DNA of 64,000 bases from Apostichopus japonicus (lineage: Eukaryota; Echinodermata; Holothuroidea; Aspidochirotida; Stichopodidae), in the NCBI RefSeq assembly GCF_037975245.1, contig NC_092574.1, forward strand, positions 8,961,713-9,025,712, given 5' to 3'. The notes beneath the pieces are model-generated. The model was not told the DNA's origin and ran no database searches. It saw only the letters and a list, made by a program, of their open reading frames with translations. The stretch's first letter is position 1. Each line of letters begins with the position of its first letter. This document shows positions 34,346 to 48,346 of the stretch, in pieces. Position numbers and translations under genes: made by a program.

Positions 34346-35609
34346 ATTTTGCTGTTACTGCATTCATGAACAGAAAGAACCAAGATCAAACATTTCGACA
34401 AAAGCAAACAATATACCTACTGTTAAGCTTGCTCTGGCTTGTTGAAGCTCACTCACCTCTAGAGTGAACTTGTCTGTCTACTGTATCTGTCTGTAAACCA
34501 AACCTACTGTAGGTATTTGATCATACCATTGTCCATAGTTTTACAAGTCTTGGGGGGGGGGGGGGAACTATTGTAGCTGTATCTTTTGTCATCAGCATGA
34601 TCAACTGAAAACAATAGCCTGATCTAATTTCCACTTTGGTTGAATTTATCTACAGTACTTACTTCAGTCAGGTGTAGCATTAGGATTCTTTATACAAAGG
34701 CATTTAAAGGACGCAGTGTCAACAACAATCCTGCTGGTGTGACAAGGTCTTCAATTGTATTACAGATGATATATAGAATGAAAGAGGGGCTTACACATGT
34801 ATATAATTGTTATATAAAATTTTCAAATTTTTTTGAGTATACAACTAGACCTTAATTCAATACATGTGTCCTCGCAGAACATATGTTTACTATACTGTCG
34901 GTAATAGAGGCCGCCTTTTGTCAAAATTTTAGTTGTTAATGTAACAATCGGTCAAGAAAGTAAAGGCAAATAAATAGAGGGCAGGTCATATTTCTTGTAT
35001 CCCTCTTGCTTTCCAAGGTATTCACCAACATGTATGTAAAATGTATGAATGAGTGCCCGCCCCCCCCCCCCTTTAACACCACCTTGATACAGACATCAAC
35101 TTGTTTGTCTACCCCTGTATGTAAATTGTGTTAACCTCTAAATTCAGACATTGATTCCATTTCTCTTCATTGTTCTAACCTAAGGGAAAATAAACCTATT
35201 GATACAAATGTTTCATTTTAACAAGAAAATTTCACATTTGAGGACTCAGCTACATAGCAGTCCACATGTGATAAAACAGATTGTAGAATATTTTCGTATG
35301 TTCTACCTTAAAAATCACTGCAAAAAGCTGTTTTAATGGAAACTGACAAGGTTCTTAATCTTGGTATTCAATGGTACTGATTCCAATAGCAACAGTTTGC
35401 CACCTAACTAAGTTTAAATGGTTCCCATTATGCCCCACCCACCCCCCTCCCCCTTTACAGCAGGGTTCTTTGGTGTTCTACTTTGTTAAGCCCAAAGGCT
35501 TCCTACAACACTTCCTTTCACAACCATGTTGTACTCACTTCAAGTAAATATGTAATATTGTTGTTAAATAACAACCCATGAAATTAAGTTAATACAGTAA
35601 TGTACTCAC
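34346..35609. other. intron 3, proximal part
   Basis: AT-rich DNA with homopolymer G (34551-34565) and C (35058-35071) runs; ends at the exon 3 donor. Confidence 0.4.
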
Positions 35610-35713
35610 CCTGCCAAGCCATGTGTTGGGAGAGTATGTGTTGCTCCCCCTAGGCCATCATAACTAACTAAGACATCTGTCCAGGGGTCTAAAACGTAGA
35701 CCAATGTTTGTGT
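35610..35713 (-). CDS. GAF-domain protein gene, exon 3
   Basis: A 104-bp exon entered in phase 0 and left after two bases of a codon. The acceptor follows a long pyrimidine run ending TTTTTGCAG; the donor is GG|GTGAGTAC. It encodes TQTLVYVLDPWTDVLVSYDG, a loop, then LPTHGLAG. The first part fits the hydrophobic beta strands of GAF domains that line the ligand pocket. The HGLAG motif matches the common GAF turn (G-x-A-G) before the helix that lids the pocket. This is the most GAF-like exon. Confidence 0.72.
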
Positions 35714-35925
35714 CTGCAAAAACAAAGGAAAACAAAGAAAATTCATTACAATAGTTATAATAATTAAGCCAACACAACTGTTATCTTCAGCTGACATACA
35801 GTATGATTCAGATGTTTGTGAAGAGCTACTCTCTCAAAATATGATAAGACAAACTTTCATTCATTTGGGAGATACCTGTACCTTGATACGAAGGATACAA
35901 TGATTAAAAAAAAAGGGAAAAAAAT

Positions 35926-36079
35926 CCCTTCTATGCACTTTGGGAGGTAGAATGAAAACGGAAATGACCGGTCACTGCGAGTGTACAGTGTTAAAGGTTT
36001 ACCAGTTCACTCCATAAGTAAGTGTGGAAGAGGAATAGTGCTTTGATTGTAAGGAGACAGGTAAGCAAGTGAGTAAATT
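35926..36079 (+). repeat. solo DIRS-type ITR
   Basis: Best stand-alone relative of the ITR: CACTTTGGGAGGTAGAA, GTGTACAGTGTTAAAGG, TTTACCAG, then AAGGAGACAGGTAAG and GAGTAAAT in the same order as 20832-20973. A solo terminal repeat or a short non-autonomous derivative. Confidence 0.6.
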
Positions 36080-39000
36080 TATAACCATCCCAGATAGAGA
36101 AACTTGCTTCATTTGGGAGACACCATGATTCAAAGTCCTGTCAGAGGACTGCCTTTTTGTAAATCTGTGATGTCATAGTGCCACAAGGAAGTGAAACCTT
36201 TACTTTTCCTTTGGTGTTCCTTTTAACATATTTTCAGGGTGCATCTAAAACATCACTGAAACCAATGCCAGAATGAGGTCTTGTTAAGGACCTATTTATA
36301 AGTTTGAATCGGCATTTCGAAAACACAGGAATTAGAAAATTGTCATGAACAAAACTATTTAAAAATTCATGCATAAGAGCTCAATGATCTATGGCTTTGT
36401 CTAGTGTCTTTTACAGTAAATTTATCGACCAATGGACGATGCGAAATTAGGATAAATTATTCGATCACTATATTTTGCAAACGTAAGTAAAAATCACATG
36501 TACGGTAAGTATATTGTCATGCGGAACCCCCAAATGTAGCATTCCATCTTCATCATCCCCTTACCCCCTCTTCCGTACGCCCTCTCCTAAATCATAATCT
36601 ACAATTACTTTTGTTGACTTGTTAATATGTGAAATATCACCGACATATGACAATTACATCTCTACTCTGCCTGACTGTCTTATTCTCAAGTAAACAATGT
36701 ACAAACTCTAGCTTAGATTTAACTCCTCCATCTGGCAGCAAACAGCTAGAACGGTTTTATACGGCCAGCGCTCGATCGAGCCACACATATACAAAGAGAA
36801 GCTTAGTTGACTTGATAGCGATAAATTGGTAGCTCGATATTAAGGCACTTTCACCTTGGAGAGCCAATACTGTACTTCAGTACAAAATCCTCATTTAAGA
36901 CCCTCTGAAAGTAGAATTGACCGCCAAATTCACCTAAAGGGATTAAGAGCGAAATTGGATTCTTCCACGCCATCTTGTAGATAATAATGACACTGTGGGA
37001 TAGGGAGGTGGATATCGGGAGTCTCTGCCGTATACATCTCTTAATTAAAATGGGAGGTTATCCGAGTTCAGAATATTTCCACATTTCCAAAGAAGGTGTC
37101 AGCAATTTTGCCGGACGGAGAGAGGGATTTCTGAGAAGGTGGTGACATGCAGGTCTAATGCAGGCACGTTACATCATCAATTAAATTAATACACCAATTT
37201 GACCCATCCTTGAAGGATGAAAGTAGGAAAATATTTTTGTTGTAGATTTAATTACGTACAGTTATATATCGCAGATATGAACAAATTTTACACTGCTTGC
37301 ATGAACTCAATCCTGAACTCTACTCCAGCACATGAAACTCTTCAGTCAGCCTCTCAATACAGGATAACAACACACAAAAAGTGCAAACAAACAAAACAAA
37401 AAAAATCTAGAGCTATTTGTTGTACAGTAGCATAATATAACCAAATCTCTAAATTGCATTCCATATCAGTCAAGGCCAAAATTAATGTAAAATTGGGATT
37501 TATCCAAATGTAGCTGGTACTACTCTATTGTTTATAATACATAACTTTAATCAAATAAATAAGCGGGCAACATTTTTCCAAACAATCAATTTACAATCAA
37601 CAATGAGGCCTGGTTACGGAAATCTTTGCACTGTATCGTCGTTGTAGTCATGGTAACGCTATGTAGTATTTATACAATTTACTAATACCACAATGTTACA
37701 GAATGTTATGACTCAATCTTCAGACAGCCACCCTTCATTAAGATATACCTGTTCACTGGGGAAAAAGATCCTGGCATTACTTTAAATCAGCTTGTTAAAT
37801 GTCCATTGTAAATGATAAACCTTCAATGCACACTAAAATCCTGTACAACATCAAAATTATAGGTCATTAGCTTGACTAGTCAAGTGACATCATGGCCGCC
37901 AACACAGTAGATCTATGTGCAAAAATAATCAGAAAATTCAGGGAAAGGTAGTTGTGACTAGTTACTTTTATACAGAGGGTGTAAGAATATTAGTCTCTTC
38001 TTTGAGGTCACTGCAAAACCCCGGGGTTTAAATTTCTCCTTTAAGAAACACAGGTCTAAAAGACACACATGTCCAAATCTTATGATGGCCCTGCAAAAGT
38101 AGCGAGTTATTTTTTTGTGTAATCCATGACAGAAAAAGTTTGTGTCCCACAGATTGAAATGTGTTTGTTTTGTTTTAAATTAATCGGCAAGCAGTTTTAC
38201 ACCCAATCCCATCATTCTTGGTAAGACTTATGGCGGACTATTAAGTTACAGAGTTGAAATGTAAATTATACAGCCTGGGAGACTGTACAAGTTTCCTATT
38301 AATCCTTAACAATAAGAAATTGTACCAATGCTATCATACCTGTATGCTATCATATTGCAGCATTTTGAATATACAGTGACAAATTTAGTGTGAATAAGTG
38401 AAACGTTCTGTGATAGATTTGCATATTTACATGTAAACATCTACAAATGAAAAAGACAGAATTTTCTTAATTACTTAAGAAACCTCCTTTAATATGTACA
38501 GGTATGCCTATCCAAAATTTAACACTGTTCAGATCATGTTCCTTTTATCAACAATACTATCTTTGTATAACTGAATCAGATCATGTTTGCATACTATCTC
38601 TTTAATTCTATTGAGGGAGCTATATCACAATATAAACATTCCTTATATTTGTGAAACACTGTCTTTTTTCCAAATAGCCGAGCTGTAATTCAAGCTGTAA
38701 TTGCATTTTAAAACGTACTTTAAGTTCATGAATATTTCAGTAATCTGCAGTATTTAAGTACACAGTTACTCATTAGTTATGCAATAAATTATGTTTGTTG
38801 GCATTTGTATTACCAGAATGTTAAGTTGATGCTTTAACTCTAATTAAAAAGTACAGAATCCAAATATATTCTAAGATGTAAAAGCTCTGTGAAAACACAG
38901 TAACTGTACGTTGTCTTAGGCATGGTAGATTCGGAAGGAAGAGAAAGTGGGCAGTGGAAGTATGTGGGCTACAGGGGAGGCACAAGGGTGAATGTAGGTG

Positions 39001-39854
39001 ATGTTGGGGTGTACAATGCCCCTTCCAATCCCACAAGAAACATTGAAGTAGTTTATAAGCATAACCTTGCAAATATATATAGACCTAATTTTAGACCAAA
39101 TTCATTGACTTAATATGCCTCAGAGTGCCAACAGTTTACATCTACTTTTTTTTTCTCTCTGGGAGAGGAAGGGACACCCAAATGCCCCTACGTGGGAGTC
39201 TCACAGACCTCTGGGTGACATCTCCTTCTATTTGAAATCCCGCATCCGCCAGTGCTGGGGTCGATTGCTACAATTTTGATTGTAGGTTAGTTAGATACTG
39301 TAGTGCATTAGTTGATTTGGAGACAGGAACTGTACTATACGACAGTGCTCAGCAGAGTGTGCTTTATAATTCCACGATGTCTTATTACATACACAGCTTC
39401 CAGTGAATTTAGGAATTCTAGCATTAATGAAAATGCTGAAATGTTTGATGGAAATTAACAGAATCATTTCCTAATTTATCTGTCTACAATTAAGATAGTA
39501 AACTCTCTCTTCTCTAACCTACTGCACTTTTCATAATTACATCACTTTCCTTACTCTGCTGAGGGTAGGAAATATTTGCGACATAGGATACTTAGTATTG
39601 ACTATTACTGTACATTACGGATATAATTATGTCTGATGAAGTTTACTGCGCAATAGAAAAACTCATAAATGGAACTTATTAAATATGCATCAACTAAGGG
39701 TAGTAAATATATCATATTGCTATTGGTTTCAACTAATGTAAGATATGATGTGAAATTTAGAACATGATTAATAACGCTCAAAATCTTGAGCTGGCAGAAA
39801 ATGTCAATGTTCTGACTTGATGGCAAACAGTACGATTACCTGTGAAATACTTAC
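36080..39854. other. intron 2 remainder
   Basis: AT-rich DNA. A block at 39150-39260 is less AT-rich but has no coherent frame. The 38922-39113 open frame is unrecognised. Confidence 0.4.
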
Positions 39855-39944
39855 CACACTTGATAGGGAACAGTCCAATCCATTACGGATGATAGCATAT
39901 ATTTCATTAAAATCTGTAACTTGGGCGAAAGCAATAAGCTGCTC
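39855..39944 (-). CDS. GAF-domain protein gene, exon 2
   Basis: A 90-bp exon, phase 0 at both ends, encoding 30 residues that begin EQLIAFAQVTDFNEIYAII and end SLSSV. The acceptor is TTGCAATTGCAG and the donor is GTG|GTAAGTATT. The pattern of an amphipathic helix followed by a polar turn fits helix 1 of a GAF domain, which packs on the sheet before the first strand. It joins the upstream exon at the acidic PLE end and the downstream exon at TQTLVYV without breaking frame. The exon lies more than 8 kb from exon 1 and 4 kb from exon 3. Confidence 0.68.
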
Positions 39945-40446
39945 CTGCAATTGCAAAGATAAAAGAATTATAAATGCTTTGAATATAATAAAATGGACCA
40001 AAGAAACTGGGCAGTGCAGCAAGTGTTGGGAAATCATAGTGCAATGAATCTGAACTTATCTGGTTATGTTATTGACATTGTAATTGTTGTTGTTAGATCC
40101 GTTTTTATGGTATTGCTGTCGATAATAATAATATGCAGACATCTATTCAATATCTTCTACACATGTCTCTTCTACTAGCTGATACGTGATGAATATTCAT
40201 GAAGGAGAGGAAGGGAGGGGGAGAAAACAGTAAGCAGATAAACAAAATGAGCAATGTATTTCCAGAGAAGAGGAATATTTCTTTTAACAATTTATGTACA
40301 GGTCTACAGGAATAAACAGAACCAAAATCAAACCAATATGTAAAACATGCCAGACCAATTTAAGAAATCTGGGAAATATGCTAGGATATTTAGCATATGT
40401 GAATCGGTCCATGGTTTATAATCCATGTCACTACTGTATTTATTTT
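39945..40446. other. intron 1, distal part
   Basis: AT-rich DNA, nothing recognised beyond a short G/A-rich stretch at 40202-40226. Confidence 0.4.
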
Positions 40447-40548
40447 TGAAGGGGGGAGGAAGGGGAAAGTTGGGGAAAGGGAGGGGAAAGGGAGGGGAAA
40501 GGGACGAGAAAGGGAGGTCAAAAGGGAGGAGGAAAGGGTGGGGTTGAC
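40447..40548 (+). repeat. polypurine GGGAGGGGAAA tract
   Basis: About 100 bp almost purely purine with an 11-12-bp GGGAGGGGAAA unit; potential triplex or G-quadruplex former. Confidence 0.75.
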
Positions 40549-40960
40549 ATTATATAAACCTTAATATTCCAAATAGGTCTGTGTTACTGCTCACCAATAA
40601 TTTTATTTTTAAATAGTTTTTATACTTACGATACCCCCATAGCTTAGTCCTGGTAACTTTGTTTACAGTATTTTGCTTTGCTGTTTTTCCACCACCAGTC
40701 AGTGATTCTGGGGGCCAACTTAATTCTCAAGAGTTATACTGAAGGGTCAGGCTGAAAAGGTAGAGAGTTCTTTTTTACTGACATTGCTAGTTTGCACAAA
40801 GTCTACGAACAGGTTCACATTTTGTCTCCTTCCCTGTTGTATTTTGTTCTGATCCCAAATTGTATTGTCGGTGTATTGTAAGTATGACAAAGTAGAAGAG
40901 CATGACATTTGTTTAAGAAGGAAAATACTTGGGGAGGGTCAGGGCTGCCAGTGTCTGCGA

Positions 40961-41092
40961 ACAACCCACTCCCCCTCCTTCTTTTTCTCTCCCTTCCAGA
41001 TCTATCCCTATTTCGCTCTCTTTTACCTTTCTCCCTAGCCCCTTATCCAACACCCCTTCCTCCCCCTCTCCTGCTCCGTCGCCATTTCTCTT
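40961..41092 (+). repeat. polypyrimidine tract
   Basis: CCTCCTTCTTTTTCTC-type DNA, about 130 bp with few purines. Open frames on both strands here come from composition only. Confidence 0.7.
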
Positions 41093-44000
41093 GATCAACA
41101 AACGCTTCTTTTAATAGGGGGATTCTAAAGGGTTTCTGGGATGAATGTTAATGATATACTTTGTGTCTAACTTGTTTTGGTATAGTGATCATGCAACAAT
41201 GATGTAGGCCTAATTTACATGGACAGTTGGCTTGCATACAAGTACAGTATATGAACAGAGAATCTGAACATTCATCACAGTTCTGTTTGATTACTATGTT
41301 CAGTTTTCTTGTGTTTCGTTGCATTTTCATACATTACTTTATTTCTACTGCATATGTGCTTCCAAGCACTAAACTACAGTACCCATGAGATTTTCTTTCA
41401 GAGGCCCTACGGGCACAGTTTGGCAAGTTACAAGGTCCCACTAACTTTCACCCTTACCAACAAGTTTGACTGGCTCTTGAGGTTTGCAATGCTGTGTTAA
41501 TTTGACTCTCAAGACTTTTTTCTTCTTCTGGGCATCGACATCAGCAGTCAAGTTCCCATGGTCCAGAAACTTTTGGGGCTGTGCAAATTGCTGGCTTTTA
41601 AATCTATGCACAAATAGTGCGAAAATTTTCCTCACGAAAAATAGTTGCAAACTAAATGTAACATCTCTGCCTAAGTGCAGTAGGGTTGGATAAATAGCAT
41701 GTTGCATGCACTGGAATCTTTTAAATTTCTTCTATTAACGTCTCATTTAGCAGCAGACAAGTTTAAGAATCCGTTCATAACGACTGTCTCACAACTGTCA
41801 AATACAGCTTTCATAATTGTACATGATATCCAGCAATTTAACTGCCATTGGTTGAAAAACGGGAACAGAGTACAAATGACCTTCGAGGCTTTTAAGTACA
41901 AGTACAGTAGAAGATGATGGTTGTTGGCTGATGCCATCTTCAACCTTGAATTTGATAATTTATGGAGAAGATCAATAACAAGTGAGGAAAGCAGACTTTG
42001 ATTACTAGTAAATTTGAGAAAATGGATACATAAAGGCAAGGAAATACTTTTTCTCCAGTTTTTATGTATATATTGTAAAGATGGATTGGTTGCTTGATGT
42101 CAAATGCACAATATACTGCGGTTTAGTGTACATGTACCAGTAGAATTCAATATTGGGATGAATTAAATGCTAAAATATGTGCTTTATGATGCAAATTCCA
42201 TCTGTGTGGAACTATAATATCACTTCAGTCTATAGTTGGTATATATATCAGAGTTGATCAAGCATTAATTGCTTTCCTTCTGCATCAAAAAAATTAATAT
42301 ATAAAATAAAATCTCACTTACATTGTTTTGCTTTTGTTTTAATCTTGTTCCATTAAGAACGAAATAAGGAAAGTAGGTAACATGATAAATAACTAAAATA
42401 CAACCTTTAGCATGCTAATTATTAAACCTTTAATAACCATATTCCCATTTGAGCTTTCAATTCTTTAATTTTTCTAAGAAACTGTAAATTAAGTAATTAA
42501 AATCATTGTTCTTTTCTTTGATTCTGAGATGTCCATTAAATTAATAAATGTCTCAGACTCAATGAGATATAAAAAAAAAAATGATTTGTGGGTGGTAGTA
42601 ATGTTGGAGCATGAGTAACCCTATTTGACATTCTACAGTACTTAGCATATATTTTGTCGGACGATGGATATTTAAGTTTCCTTTTCTTTTTGTTAAATAA
42701 CATTTTATTTCAGATAACTCAATTGTATGATGCATGGTACTCTGTGTCATCTCTAAGCAAACTTCATAGCATATAAAGCTGGGTTAATCAGTATGACTGT
42801 AGGCACTTAAGATGTCAGCATGCTGTAAATTACTGCACCCTTTCAAAACCTTTGACAAACCTAAGCTTAAGATCTTTAGATATAACTTCACGAGTAAATC
42901 ATACCTCAGTACTTATTGATATTTATCATATTTTGAAGACGAATATTTTGAAAACTGGAATACGGCAGCTATAGAATCATTACTAGCACTGATGTATTTC
43001 TCATTCATTGACTATGACACATCACATCTAAAACTCTACCTTAAGTCATCCATCTCAATTGAATGACAACACTTCACACAGAAACCTTCTCAGGCTGTAA
43101 GGAACAGTATCCTCAAGAGATGAGGAAGCTATATGGATTTTTCCATCTCTCTTTATAATGCACGGTTGTTGTTTCTACCAATTAATGTATTGATGTATTG
43201 ATATCTTTTCTAGGGCAGTTACGTACATGTCAGTACGTGTACATTCCTGCAGAAATGATGTTGTCCATCGGTAACATGCTCTATGGTAATGCTGGCACAT
43301 TGTGTGATTCAACTGAATGGCAGGTGGTAGGATCTAATTTTATTTGTGTTGTTCATTGACCGTCCCTTGTGGGCTGAAACTGATATAGAGAGAGAGAGCT
43401 CGAGTATATTATGTTCGTTAGATGTAGAGTAATTAATGTAAAGACGGTAACCTGTATGAAATTTACTCTAACCCATTTTAAAGTGTAACGTTAACATTGT
43501 TAGTCGTATGAACTATTAAATACAGTAACGTACGTTCCTATCCAACTAAAGAAAGGCCTCGAGCATGATGACAGCTTTATTGTCATGAAGATGTTTACGA
43601 AAGGCCTCCTTACTATCTAATTAGAGCAATACTTGATTACTATGGCAACAAGATAAGTGCACCTCACTTTAATTGATGAAGGTTTCAATTTTTAATCACT
43701 TTGCTATATTCTTCATTACCACGATCTACTATTGAGTTAACAAAGTGAATGATAATGGATAGGAGGGATGAGGATCAATTCCTACCGAATGTTTTTTTGT
43801 TAAATACCATTTATTGTACAATTTCCAGGCTTAAGAATTTGAATCAATGTTGCAACTCAAACCACAGGATTCTACTGTAGCCTGCAGCCTTCTAATTAAT
43901 GCAGTTGACCGTTTAAAACAGTTGAAACCACAGGGAAATCTATCAAGATGAAAAAAAAATCTGCTGCTTGTTAATATAAGTGCTTGAAAATTCCCCCGCT

Positions 44001-47000
44001 CCAACCACCTACACTAATTTGCATGCAACCACTTCAAATTTGCTTATTAAATTAATTTTCAAGAAGATGGAACCTTGAAAGCCCAAGTACTGGATACGTT
44101 AAAACCAAAGTAATGACACAAGGAGACTTTTAGAACAACTGTTTGCTTATAATTGGTACTGTATACGCAGTACTGTAGTCATATTTAAAAGTATTTCTAC
44201 ATAAACTGGTTGTACTTTACTTTGTATACAGTACAGTAATATATATGACAAATTGCTAGGAGTTCTTCGCAAGATGTGTGATGTTTTTCAATAAAAAATA
44301 AATACAAATAAAGAAAAGGAAAAAAAAAAAAACACATGAAAGTGGGTCACTAGTACATTTTGCAAACTTCTTTATTTTATTATATTTTTTTTCATTTTCT
44401 TTTGCAGATATTTCACTCGTTATTTCTAGCAAATAATTCCCAGTCTTTTCCATGCTTTTATAGGCAAATGGAATACTGGATGAACAATCATAACATCTTA
44501 TAAAATTTTCAAATTCACTGATGGTTTCTATCGTGTAATGATAGATGATAGATCCACACTGTAGCATAAAATTTGAGAACTGTGAGGACCGTTAAAAAGC
44601 GACAGTAATTTATTACTATTTGCTTCCTTTGAGATGTTTGAGTTTGTGTATCATAAAATGCCAACCTGACGTACAGTGGGTACAGCAGGTTCGGTAAACA
44701 AAATAACAGCTATTCTCCAGTTGAGTGCTTGACATCTTTAATAGGTTTTAGTATGTTTACAGAGCAATATTTTGGTATGTACAGTACTGTATATGATGTT
44801 CACTCATTTTCTATCAGATAATACAATGCTCACCGTCAGAGTTTGTGAGGATTTGAATGGGCTGAGTTGGAAATATTTGAACAAAATTCGCTTCTGTTAA
44901 TTTGCAGACGGTGAAAAAAATAATGTTTATCAAATATAGAAGAAGAACTTAAAGGAGTATACTGTTAAGAGCTCTAGGAGAGGCAATTTGAGTGTGGTGT
45001 TTCTGATCTAAGTACAGTAACTAACAGAAGCCTGAATACGTCATGAACCATTTGTGTTCTTCAGAAGTAATGTTTTGCAATACTCATAGCTATATTAACT
45101 ACTTTCACCTGTGTTATATATGAAAGCTGACAAATATATATATTGCTAGTCAGCTCAGCTTAATTCTGGTGGTCAAACTTAGGTCAAGTTTGCTCTGCAA
45201 TTATGAATATTTTTTGCCTAGAGAAATTTATACAACTTTTCATGAACTAAGCTTTGTCAAGTTTCAAACTTAATATACATGTACAGTAACATAGCTTTAA
45301 TATCTCCGACAACTCTCCCCCTCCTGCCCCCCCACCCTCTTTTTCTCCTATCTTATTTAGTGGTAACGGCATCAAATTTAGAGTGATAGTATCAAGCTTA
45401 AAAGGTTGTTCTGGTGACAAACAATGTGAAAACTAATATTGAGGAGAAAAATATTCTACATTGCTACTTGAAAATCCCATCTTAATATCTTGCTCCTAAA
45501 CTCAAGAGATGTTTGGTTGAATGTGACCTTTTGAACTGGCTAACCCTTCAACTACTCTAGGAAGTGGGTATCACAGTACTAAGGAGGTCTGTGATGTCAT
45601 CTGGGCAAATGTTCTTTAAAAACTTAACTTACATCTATAGGCTATTATATCTTCTTGTTGATTTAGAAGTGAAACCTGACACATTTGGAATGCTTTCCTA
45701 GCTGTCCAAGTTTCTCTGTAATTTCAGTTTCATCTCTTTTGTAGACATTTATTTATGGCTTAATTGACAAATTATAATTTTAGAAAAACAAAGACATTTT
45801 CAGCTGAAGTGCTGCCCTGATGACATTATCCATTCTGCTGTTGTCACTTATCATTGACAAAATATCACTACATTCTAAAATGCCTTTAGATAGAACTGCT
45901 CAGTGCTTTCAGCATGTGTAGCAGTCTCAAGATAATAGATACAGTATGAAGTAAAATGGCAATTAGGTGAAGTCACCATCCAATCAGCAATGTATATTGC
46001 TAGGCCCAGGTCATGCCCAGAGTTTCATCAAAGTTTTGTCAAAATACAAAAATTCAGATGAGCAACATGTCGCTAACAAATTTTACAGGATACAGATATG
46101 TTGAAATAAGACAAATTTATTCAGCAACAAGTACACTTTGCCAATTGTTTAGAGTCTTATGTGCATCATAATTGCATCCACGATGCTACTGTTCTTTGCC
46201 AGGCTACTTCTTGCAACATAACATACTATCATATAACTATATTATTTGAACTGGAAATTTTCACTCGCTGTTGTAAACACTTCTTTAATTTCTACATATA
46301 TCTAGATGGGGGAAATTTGTAACCAAAAATTTGTTGGACTCAACTTTGACAAAAAGCTCTGTTCAACTTTCGAAGAAATATCTTCACAACAAATAGTCCC
46401 ATACCGGAACCTTTTTCAATACAGTGTATTGAAAAAGAACAGAGTACTGTAAGTCCAGAATCACTTGGAAGATTCTAGTTGGGTAAAAATACTATCCTTT
46501 TTTTTAATGCAAATTTATATTACAAGTACAATAAGAAAGTTCTAGAAAGAATAATATGGAGTTGTTTCTTCAGATATTCTTTACATTACAAGCAAACAAT
46601 GGTCTAGCAGATTTAAAGAAAGAACACTGTCAAACTAGAAGTTACTTTTATTGTAATATTTTGGCCATAGCTTTGCAAATTTACATCATGGATTGGCTTC
46701 ACTTTTATGAAAAGCATATTAGGAATAGGACTAGAGACTTGCTAGCACACTTCAAGTTTGATTGTCTATTTTCCATTGCTAGCCTATAGGTAGTCAAATT
46801 GCATAATTGCCAAATGTATGTCAAAATAGCACAATAGGTAGCATGGTGGATATAATTATGACACATTTTAGACTTTGTTGGCCCTGGAAAAATTTTAATA
46901 TATATCTTGCTCTTATTTCTGCATAGGTCTATCTAGACCCCTAGCCTTTAATATTTAGAAAAAACACCCTCAGTGACTTACATTCAAGCACTGCATCTAT

Positions 47001-47167
47001 ACATTTATCAGGCCAAAACAGATCAAACTTAAATATTGAGGCATTTTATTCACAAATTCTGGGATATTTGTGAATATTATGGGCCAGACAATGAAATCTG
47101 GGGTCAAGTCCTGGGACACTCCTATTTCTAATACAGGGGCAGTAACCTAGGCTACTGTAGGCGCTTA
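41093..47167. other. intron 1, central part
   Basis: AT-rich, no exon or mobile element recognised. TACAGTA/TACTGTA words are very frequent (for example 44161, 44176, 44228, 44781-44792). Confidence 0.4.
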
Positions 47168-48004
47168 CCAGTCAAACGTCCCTTTACCAAAACGTCCCCT
47201 TACCAAAACGTACCCGCTTTTGGTCAAAACGTCCCCTTTAGTCAAAACGTTCCCGTAAGTCAAAACGTCCCCATCTATCACATTAAATCACAGTAGTGAA
47301 TATATATTAATTTTAAGTTATAATTTGGCTAATTTATCGGCATGCAAGTTGGATTACAGGCGCTAAATAAATCATGAAGGACTATATCGTTTAATTATAT
47401 TTGATTTGAATAAGGTATACGCTAGGGTATATGTTTTTCAGTGAATTAACGAATTAAGGAAAACAAAAAATATAATACAAGAGGAATTAAAAAAGAATTT
47501 GGATGCGTATACTTATATATACAATATATACATCTATATAATATTTTAAATTGAGTGGAATCACTTATCGTTTAATTTTACAAAGTAAAATTTTGTCATG
47601 GGTACATGCCCCTGTTGATATTTGACATTTTGAAGTACAGAATATATCGTTCGATTACCTTTAGTGTGGTAACGTTACATGTTTTTTTGCTTATCGGTGA
47701 ACAAGTTCTACAACAAGAATGTTATCTTATATTATCTTACCTCAGAAAATTATACTCAAAAATGTTTCCGCCCTCATAACCGGCACTTCCCACTCCTAAA
47801 ATCTGTGTTTTCAATGTAAACTGTACTCATCCTTACTCTTTGATTTGAACTAAAAACATCCACACTTGCATTCCAACTGATTATAAAAGCGGGGACGTTT
47901 TGACTCACAAGGACGTTTTGACTGCGGGGACGTTTTGGTAAAAAGCGGGGACGTTTTGGTCCTAAAAAAGCGGGGACGTTTTGGTGAAGGGACGTTTTGA
48001 CTGG
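47168..48004. mobile_element. foldback-like element with GGGACGTTTTG arms
   Basis: An 837-bp structure beginning CCAGTCAAACGTCCC and ending GGGACGTTTTGACTGG. Each arm has six tandem copies of an approximately 18-bp motif (GTCAAAACGTCCCC or ACCAAAACGTCCCC): left arm 47169-47272, right arm 47890-48003 in inverted orientation. The roughly 600-bp centre is AT-rich and non-coding. Tandem motifs inside long inverted arms are the hallmark of foldback transposons. No clear target duplication was found (TA at most). Confidence 0.72.
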
Positions 48005-48346
48005 ATACAGGCTAGCCTAGGCCTACATGAAATCCTGGGACTGTCCATGGAATTCGGGAAAATTGGGAAAGCTAGGCTGTACTTGCGTTCTTCAACTTCA
48101 AGCTGAACTTTGATCCACATTTCAGAAGACGTTATCCGGATCACCTTTATTGTGACACCGCAGAAGTAACTTAGGTACATTTCTTCCCGAATTTCTTGAG
48201 TTTCGACAGAAAAAAATCGCATAACTAGTCACTAGGCCTACGGTACCCCAGTCCAAGTACGACAGTAAATCAAGGTAATTAACTTATAGTAGTTAACTTA
48301 AACTGCCTAGAGTAACACTGTGGTAACCGTACTTAAGTTTTCTCAC

